Assembly (NCBI GenBank): GCA_000497125.2
Contig: CM035318.1
Location: forward strand, 496,001 to 560,000
Direction: 5' to 3'
DNA length: 64,000 nt
From: Spironucleus salmonicida
Lineage: Eukaryota; Fornicata; Diplomonadida; Hexamitidae
Shown: positions 57,124 through 64,000 of the stretch, one piece after another
How positions within the stretch are numbered: the stretch's first letter is position 1
Layout of the letters: each line of letters starts with the position of its first letter
Position numbers and translations under genes: made by a program
Notes under the pieces: model-generated
What the model was told of the DNA's origin: nothing
What the model saw: only the letters and a program-made list of their open reading frames with translations
Databases searched by the model: none

Positions 57124-57630
57124 TCACAATTTTTCGGTCTAGCTAAAAAAATAAGTATTTAAGTTGACTTGATGCGGTCTGCGTCTTCTTTACTATACAG
57201 GAAGTGTTGGAAAGAAGCTTTTTTGCATATATGCAAAATCACCATTTCTTGAGTTTACTAGAGCCCTATCTGGCTTTGATAATGTTAAGTCATCACCAAT
57301 CATCTCTATCTACTACCTTCTAGCAATATTGATGCGCTCTTTCTTCCACCCCTTAAACGTAGCTTTTTAATCTAAAGACTTCCTTGATGCTAAATCATCT
57401 TCTATAATAACTTTTTAATGATCTAATTTTAGAGTTTTCTTAACCAAAAACGGTAAAAATGCTGATCGCGCCTCCCAGTTTTTATCTTAAAAATGTGACT
57501 CAATCTTTTACAAATTAGATGTATGCGAATTCTAAAATGTGGGATCAACATATTTTGCAGCATCGTTAGCAAGTTCATATCGAATTGGCGTAATTGGGAC
57601 AAATTTCCCCTGGTTATAGTAATAGGGCAT
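57124..57630 (-). CDS. Hypothetical basic protein, 168 aa
   Basis: A 169-codon frame beginning MPYYYNQGKFVPITPIRYEL and ending before TGA. The middle is charged (FKGWKKERINIARRQQIEM) and the end is basic (QQRRRRPHQ). There are no membrane segments or Cys clusters. The mix of conserved-looking aromatic and Pro residues at the N-terminus argues for a real gene. I recognise no family; an axonemal structural role is only a guess from context. It is 79 bp downstream of the FOP-like gene's start, so it is probably transcribed separately. Confidence 0.6.
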
Positions 57631-57804
57631 TTGCTATCACCAATTTTAAATTAATATATCATATTCATATGTATTGTACTTTACTAGATTTACTTACAAA
57701 ATAATTTTATATAATATTATAAATAATTTTTAACTAAAAAACCGTAGTATAATTATATTTAGAAATAATGTTTATATATTATGTATTGTAATTATTTTCA
57801 TAAA

Positions 57805-58278
57805 ATGGGCGGTGGATCCTCAAGCGTTCCGAGCAAGGCTCAGATTAAATCAATGCCAGAGCCTAAGGTAGTAGAGCCTAAATCCAATTCAATTTTATAA
57901 AATCCGAATACTTTATAAATAGAGACACAAGTAAAGTAACCTCTGAAAAAATAAATTAACAAGCAAGAAAGGGACTCTATACCAAAGCATGAAGAATAGC
58001 ATATTTTTGACTCATAATAAAAATAAGCTACTCTCAAGGCATAACAATCATCAAGATCTCCTAAGTCTCCTTAGGCCCCCGAATCTCCTCACGTCATCTA
58101 AGATGACCCAACACTCTCTTACTTCGATAAAATCAAACCCCACCTCCCAACAACTAAAAAATAGACTTAATAGACACCACTCGACGAGGAGGATCTCGAT
58201 GGCTTTGATATCGAAAAGTTCAGAACTGCTAACAGCGGAAAAACCTGCAAAGACGATATGATTTTCGCCTAAATCTGA
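57805..58278 (+). CDS. Probable N-myristoylated disordered protein, 157 aa
   Basis: The start MGGGSSSVPSK fits the N-myristoylation consensus (MGxxxS), suggesting membrane attachment. The rest is Pro, Ser, Gln and Lys rich and low in hydrophobics (KSPQAPESPHVIQDDP), ending in an acidic segment (LDEEDLDGFDIEKF). The frame has 157 codons, 17 of them TAA/TAG. Its stop is 13 bp from the stop of the convergent Tctex1 gene. Function is unknown. Confidence 0.6.
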
Positions 58279-58291
58279 AGTCATTTATCAC

Positions 58292-58672
58292 TCAATAGAA
58301 GTAAATCCCGTAAACATTTACGGTGCTAACGATTTCTTCTCCTTAATAAATGTAACTAACTTCAAAATCTGTCTCTTAGTCCCAGAAGTTTCTGCCTTTT
58401 AGATATATACCCTAACCCTTTTAGCTGAAAATAGATACTTATACGCAGATCTTGTAACGATTTGCAGAAACAATTCTGACCTTAGCACGGACTTCATCTG
58501 CAAGCTCCTTCGTGAGCTTCGAGGCTTCTTCGGATTCGTATGATTTTCCGCGCAACTTTTTAGTGACAATTTGAGCCACTTCATCATATGCTTTTGCGGG
58601 GTCGAATAGCTTAGCTGGAGCAGAACGACGTGGAAGATAAGTTATTTGAGATTTGACTGATTATGGTTGCAT
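58292..58672 (-). CDS. Tctex1-type dynein light chain, 126 aa
   Basis: After a short basic N-terminus the protein follows the Tctex1 fold: helix FDPAKAYDEVAQIVTKKL, helix ASKLTKELADEVRAKV, strand NRYKICVQVSIFSQKGQG, FWDQETDFEVSYIYQ and final strand STVNVYGIYF. Conserved YK, GQG, W-D and GIYF elements are all in place. Tctex-type light chains bind the intermediate chains of axonemal or cytoplasmic dynein. Length (126) is normal. The Gln of GQG is encoded by TAG. Confidence 0.88.
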
Positions 58673-59614
58673 TTTTAATAAAAAGTGGAAGGGATATTAT
58701 ATTATAGACATCTATATATTTTTGTTGATTATGTCTTCGTATATTAATTGCTGGTACTCATAGAAACCATTCAATTGTTCACTATGTTAGGAAATTCATT
58801 AGTTGTTATCTCTATTTTATATCCTAAATTATATACTATTAGATTGCCTCCTGTCTATATTTTTAAAAAATCCATAATCGGTAATAATGCGACTCATAAT
58901 TTGTTCTTTTTCTTTTTTAATTAATATATCGATCGTTTATTCTGTGTTGCTTATTTGATAGTATATTTGAATAAAATCATTTAGCATAATTAATTTCAAA
59001 TCATACTTTTCTTAGTACTATACTAAGGATTCCAGTAGGTACTTTACAGCTTTAAATTTAGTTCCACAATAAACTAAAATATCAAAAATGATAACTATTT
59101 ATTTTTCAAAATTTTTATATTAGATTTTTTCTTCTAAAAGTAATATAAGTCATTAAATTACTTAAATTTATGTTTAATATATAAGCACCAAAAGTGATTA
59201 TCATGCATTCACGTATTTATATAGTTTTATCTTATTTATTATACCTAATATAGTTAAGTATATTGTAAAATAAAATCATGCATGGTAGGTATTTTACAAT
59301 AAATAATAAGAATAATCGATTAAACAGGTCAATTAGCAACTGAACCTATTTAAGTCTTACTTTCACAGACTCTAGCAGACATTTTATGCTAATCCAGTCT
59401 GTTAGTCAAATAATTAATTTACTGTAGTTTTAAATGATATAATTTTGAAGCTATTTAAAATTATTTAACTCAAGAAACATACCTAGAATATTTCTACATT
59501 AGTGTACCAATTATTAAGTATTACTGCTTTGCATTTAATTTTCCTTTAAATCCTGTTTCATGAACTTAACTTACTAAGAAACCCTTACCACAGTTAAAAT
59601 TTTACCATTATTAT
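58673..59614. other. AT-rich region with a weak minus-strand ORF
   Basis: About 940 bp. On the minus strand 58796-58987 could encode 63 residues starting MLNDFIQIYYQISN, and the same frame is open a further 50 codons upstream without ATG. Part of it reads plausibly (FKAVKYLLESLVQ), so a remnant or very small gene is possible. The remainder holds nothing I can support. Confidence 0.35.
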
Positions 59615-60775
59615 ATGTTGTTATTAGTCTATTATTTAAATCCAAATATGCATCAAAATCAAATAATTAGCATGATTGTATCTATCCTTATTTTTCTGCT
59701 GATGGCACCCCTAACTGGTTTTTACCCTATATACAATTCATTTTTCACCCAGCAGTTCATAATTCTCACTCTTTCAACAATTTTTGCTATTTTGCTCTTT
59801 ATCTCCTCGATTTACGGAAACGCCAATTTCGCGACCCTCCTTTACGACAACTCCTTCTAGCAATACGTTTATGCAGCCGCGTAAGCCGTCTACACCGCAA
59901 TTGTCATTTTAATTTTGAATTTCCGCTCCTATCGAAAAATTCCAATTTTCGTCCAAATAGCGTTTTTTACTGTCTCTGTGGCGCTCCAAATAACCGTTTT
60001 CGCGGTCCCCGCAGCCTTCCAAACGGCCATTTCTGGGCTCCAAATCGCCCTTTCTCTCGCGCTGGCGCTCTGCACAGCCTGGGCTGAAATCGCAATTTTC
60101 AACCGCCAGCGCGTTCTGGCGCTCTGCAGCGCCCCGCGTGCGCAGTACCCGCTCGTGTACGGCGTCGAGTTCGTGAACAGCACGGTCGCAAAACGGCCGT
60201 TCAAGCCTCCCTGCGCAAAGCCTCTCTGCGGCCTCCTCTTCCCCGCGTCGCTCGTCGTAAATGCCGCACTCCTGCAGCTAAAAATTCCGGCACTTTCGCT
60301 AGTCCCTTTCCTGCTGCTGCCGGCGCTGCTGACCTCAAGATTCGCTGCCCGGTCGCACACCGTCGCAAACTGCCTCTCGAATTACCTAAATCGGCGGATT
60401 TTGATGCACAATTTGCGGTAGAAATCGAATCCGGGATATTTATTTGTATATTAGAATATAATAAGGTATAAATTGCATTTTTTGCACAATCAGCTGATTC
60501 TGGCTGAAAACGAGGCGCAGGCGGTCGTGCAGGGAGCGTGTCTGCTGGAGTTCGGGAATATCGATTTTGAGCTTTAATTTGGTGTTTTCGACGAGCTGGA
60601 GAGGGCGTGCAAAGTAGAAATTGCGGCTGCTTTTGCGAAGTTTATGAGCGCGAAAAACGTGGAAATACCGATAGAAATTATGTTCGATTTATATGATATT
60701 ATTATATAATAATATCGATATATGATGAAAAGCAAAATTGTGATACAGGAGTTTTTCTGGGACGAGCTGGAGTGA
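59615..60775 (+). CDS. Multi-pass membrane protein of unknown family, 386 aa
   Basis: The N-terminal 280 residues carry about six hydrophobic segments (for example SMIVSILIFLLMAPLTGF, FIILTLSTIFAILLFISS, IPIFVQIAFFTVSVALQI, LVPFLLLPALLTSRF). A soluble C-terminal part of about 110 residues follows, helical and charged (LEFGNIDFELQFGVFDELER, CKVEIAAAFAKFMSAKN). Base composition changes sharply inside the gene: AT-rich at both ends and GC-rich between about 59900 and 60410. The frame is continuous across this change. The stop is TGA at 60773. I recognise no family. Confidence 0.65.
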
Positions 60776-60946
60776 TTTAGCGATATGGTTGAACAGGGGA
60801 GGTCTAGGTGTGTGTAGATCATTAATATACAAAATTAGTAAAAATATAAGGTAATAGTAGATAAAATATACTAGGATACTAAATATACAAAAATAGGTTA
60901 ATGCCAAACTCACAAAACATCAACATACCACTGCAATTATGCGTCA

Positions 60947-62047
60947 TCATTTGTTCATAAACTCATTTACACTTGCTGAACTTAGTTTGACCTTTAAAAT
61001 TTCGTTTTAAAAGTTTTGCTCCTAAATAGAATATCCAATTAGTCTAAGATGCTGCTAAGCGTTCACAACATCCATATTAATTATACTGATACCATTTAAT
61101 CTCTATGTTAAGGTTAGTTAATTAAACCACTTCTCAAAATCAGGATCATAGCAAATTAGTCCTTTAGCTGCATGCATAGCGAGTGCTATTGCAGGCCTTA
61201 CAAGACCTTTGTATCCCTCCGCTACTATTTAGTCAAAAATACGAAGAGATATTTTAAAAGGGAGGAAGGTTTAATAAAATGACAGGAAAAATGTAGAGAA
61301 AGTTGATTATAGAGAATACGCCTCTAAATATTTAAATAAATTAGAATTTAAAGGTTTTATTATATTTAGTGCGTATTATGCTAATGTATTAGCACCTTAT
61401 AGATTGTTTGACCATATCATTTTGATTTTATCTACTAATCCTGCAAAGCAACCAAATGCCTCGCTTTCTGATAAAAACATAAGGAATATCCCAGCTATAA
61501 AATTCATCCCTTGTATATAACCTAGTTCGGGGAGTCTAGCAGATTATGCTTTTAAAATTCTGAATAATGCTTGTAAATTAACTTCTGTGTTAAAGTTAGC
61601 AATCAGTGGATGTGTTCGATCAATGTCATTTGATATTTAATCTAAAACTTTTTGATCAATAGGTTAAGATAGATAAAATTCATAATTATAATCATTTGAT
61701 AAATAATACTTATATACTGTGGATCGATATACTTGTGGTGTACCTTATCTTACAAGTTTTAGTAATTTTTTATGTTATAAATAGTTTGGCGGTGGCTTAT
61801 TTAGTTTAAAAAAACTTTAAAAATGCTAGTTAAGATTGAATTTCGCTTGGGTTTATTACGGTTTTGGTATTTACTATGAAAATTTAGATATTGGGTATTT
61901 TACTCGTAATTTCAATTATCCTAGCTCATCTATTGGCTCTGTAATGTCTATCTAAAAGGAGAATGACTTTTTCAGCGTTTAAATTTTATTTTCCAAACAT
62001 CTTGACGAATTATCGTCCAAGGAAAATTCAGAAAAAGACGAAGTCAT
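60947..62047 (-). CDS. TBC-domain Rab GTPase-activating protein, 366 aa
   Basis: TBC motifs in order: LRQGTPQVYRSTVY (RxGIPxxxRxxxW), DIDRTHP (arginine finger, IxxDxxRT), LPELGYIQGMNFIAGIFL (glutamine finger, YxQGM), then FLPFKISLRIFDQIVAEG (RxWDxxFxEG). Both catalytic residues (Arg of DIDRTH, Gln of YIQGM) are present; the Gln is CAA. These proteins switch off Rab GTPases in vesicle traffic. The N-terminal 75 residues are polar, without an added domain. The start ATG gives MTSSFSEFSLDDNS. Confidence 0.9.
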
Positions 62048-62226
62048 TTATAAAATTATTTTATTAGTTTTGCATAATTTAATGTATAAAAGATATATAA
62101 TTAATATTCTATAGTATTGAGTCAAGTAAATAAATCAAATTTTATTATACAATTTATTTGCTATTTTCAACATATTGCCCAAGGAGTACCAAATTATATA
62201 TATTGATCGAATTGAATTTCCCAAAA

Positions 62227-62547
62227 ATGGGTTCTACGGCAACTTAACAATTACCAGATATAGGGATACCTCTTAATGAGCGAAAGCAGCACCATAGTTA
62301 ATTTGTACTCAAAGAACTATACGAGCAGTCGATAGATGCTGCTAAAGTAAAGCAGTTTTAAACGAAACTGAAGCAAAGCGCGAGCTTCAACACCAGCGCA
62401 GTTCTACCTCCACAGACCATAACTACGGTGTTCAGCGTTACTAACTTGGTTATGGTGAAGCAGAATAGCATTGCTGGAGCATAAAATTAAGATTTGGATG
62501 AAGGAAATAAATTCGATTACAAGAAGTTAGTAGAGGCTGATCTTTGA
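62227..62547 (+). CDS. Small protein, possibly N-myristoylated, 106 aa
   Basis: MGSTATQQLPDIGIPLNERK starts the protein, with Gly at residue 2 (myristoylation possible). A helical middle follows (FVLKELYEQSIDAAKVKQFQ), then a hydrophobic patch (ITTVFSVTNLVMV) and an acidic end (FDYKKLVEADL). Codons are relatively G/C-ending, similar to expressed genes in the window, which supports coding. No family recognised. It diverges from the TBC gene across 179 bp. Confidence 0.6.
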
Positions 62548-62601
62548 GTTTTTTTACTTATTTACGTAAATTTTTGTATTTCACTCTATATTCTCAGTAA
62601 A

Positions 62602-62871
62602 ATGAACGTCTGTCAATGCCGTCAGTCATGTATGCTCACTTGGTGCGCTTCCAGTTGTAATTAGCGTCCAGAGACATTGAATTCTTATAGATTCCACTAA
62701 ATTCTCAAGTTTTTGTACAGCTAAGATTTTCCTAGTCTCCTGCTTGGGCCGACTTGGTTATCAGTGTTCAATTATAATAAGGTTAAAGTTAGGCATGGGT
62801 TTACCTGGATTAAAAATCTAGCGTCGGGTGTAGTTTTCTTGTGGATTGCACTGAGGTGTAAGATTGGGTGA
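62602..62871 (+). CDS. Small cysteine-containing protein, 89 aa
   Basis: Frame from MNVCQCRQSCMLTWCASSC to KIG and TGA. Clustered N-terminal Cys without CXXC spacing could be palmitoylation sites or a metal site. A hydrophobic patch follows later (SGVVFLWIAL). It begins 54 bp after the preceding gene on the same strand. Composition is better than spacer sequence, but the length alone is not significant. Confidence 0.4.
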
Positions 62872-64000
62872 AATAACATACTTCCACAATAAATTATTGA
62901 AAGATAAACGCATTTGTTGATGAAAAGTAATGACAATACTTAGCATGTTTACCTATATACTAATATTTTAAATATTTGAATACTTCATTTGTTGATTTGA
63001 TAGAATCACTAACACCTAATAAAATATATTACTATCATTTTACCTTAAAATTATATAGTTTAATGCTAAAATAATAGTCAGATGTAGAGTTAAAAATTTA
63101 AACCTACACAGTTCTGGAATTTTATGATAATTTCCACAACTATATGGCAGGTTCATGTCATACAATTATTATTATCAATATGATTATGCCATATATTTGC
63201 TAAACTATTGGAAATATATTTATCAAGTGTGATATTAAGGATATGAAGACAATCTTCTATTCTCCTTTGTAGATATAGTTAAAAGTATTTCTAGTTCATG
63301 CCTCACAAAGGGATATAACAGTATAATCTCAAAAATAAAATTATAATGAAAATTAAACTTATATTTTTTCATTATAATAGTGACGTAGTTGTATCGCCAA
63401 TAATTTTTATACTTACTTATAATTAAAAAATTTAATCGATAATAATAAATTTTTATCATATAACAGGATTTTTTTCATTTGATCGGAATATTGATAAAAT
63501 TCAAATATAAATAGATGCATAATATTTCAAGAAGTGATTAATATTTTTGAATAATAGACTAGAAGATATTGCTATAATATTTTATTAATCAGAAGTAAAA
63601 ATACAAATCTTTTTTTAACAAGTTTATAGTATCGCATACTTTAAATATAAAAATACTTCATAATTAATGTTGAGACTATATATATTAATACTGAGTACAC
63701 TTACATTTAGAAAGTATATAACATAATACAGTATAATTATGTAAATTCTAATTTATTTTTAGAAAGCCTAATTTTAAGGACATAAGATAGCAAATTTAGT
63801 GTATTATACTAATATTGTTATTTTCCAATAGTAAAATTTAACTTATTGTTTTATGAACTATATACATCTAATAACATTGTATATAAGCTCATAATTTGAG
63901 TAAATAGAGTCAAAATAATTATTTTAGTATTCTAAGTAAATTAAAACTTAATTTTCTATATATTTCTATAAATGTATTCTATATATGGTATTTCATTTAT
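62872..64000. other. AT-rich right end without a recognisable gene
   Basis: About 1.1 kb of very AT-rich sequence. The longest frame (minus, 63220-63459) reads as Ile/Tyr/Asn/Lys noise. No repeat, RNA gene or recognisable protein fragment is seen. Confidence 0.5.

Noticed and set aside
63220-63459. Minus ORF MIKIYYYRLNFLIISKYK
   Set aside because: At 80 codons of Ile/Tyr/Asn/Lys it is what AT-rich noise produces under a one-stop code.
1-64000. Ciliate origin
   Set aside because: The code would fit, but about forty genes including a 12 kb dynein show no introns, and the CRP family and tight spacing fit hexamitids better. It cannot be fully excluded from sequence alone.

Overview
The window is eukaryotic, AT-rich and apparently intron-free, and it uses a non-standard genetic code. 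TAA and TAG must be read as glutamine and TGA is the only stop. Read this way, short standard-code fragments join into complete genes (ribosomal protein L21, a CGHC-type protein disulfide isomerase, a protein kinase, KTI12, a TBC RabGAP, Nuf2 and a 12.1 kb dynein heavy chain), each ending at TGA. That code, the lack of introns, the tight spacing (5-25 bp between many ends), the flagellar genes and the many CXXC-rich membrane proteins point to a hexamitid diplomonad (Hexamita, Trepomonas or Spironucleus type). Ciliates share the code but usually carry introns. The assignment is an inference.

Layout. 0-6.2 kb: the end of a histidine-phosphatase gene, a type I membrane protein, a possible RhoGEF, a protein kinase, a PDI and a small basic protein. 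6.2-14.4 kb: three large cysteine-rich membrane proteins (CRPs), with a near-identical duplicated block (6881-8004 and 13317-14440) and an unassigned island of higher GC (about 10.6-12.6 kb). 14.5-23.2 kb: a UBR-box ubiquitin ligase, a propeller-like protein, a degenerate uridine-kinase-like protein, two hypotheticals, a MATE transporter and KTI12. 23.3-27.4 kb: a large two-membrane-segment protein, a small protein divergent from it by 13 bp, and two miniature CRPs.

27.8-42.9 kb: a 4035-residue dynein heavy chain whose last codons lie in a GC-rich segment copied at 40.7-40.9 kb, a third miniature CRP, a short coiled protein and the kinetochore protein Nuf2. 43.1-50.6 kb: a 2.35 kb inverted repeat (rpL21 plus a MATE-like transporter), with the right-hand rpL21 truncated. 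Its 2.7 kb loop holds exactly one 884-codon gene. 50.6-64 kb: small proteins, a fourth miniature CRP, a YjbQ-family protein, a multiply frameshifted gene, a FOP/LisH basal-body protein with 81-bp tandem repeats, a Tctex1 dynein light chain, a multi-pass membrane protein, a TBC RabGAP, two small proteins and an AT-rich end without a recognisable gene.

Themes are flagellum and basal body (dynein heavy chain, Tctex1, FOP), surface or endomembrane CRPs, membrane traffic (TBC, possible tether, possible RhoGEF) and ubiquitin signalling. With a single stop codon, open frames of 60-160 codons arise by chance. Short genes without homology or compositional support are therefore scored low.
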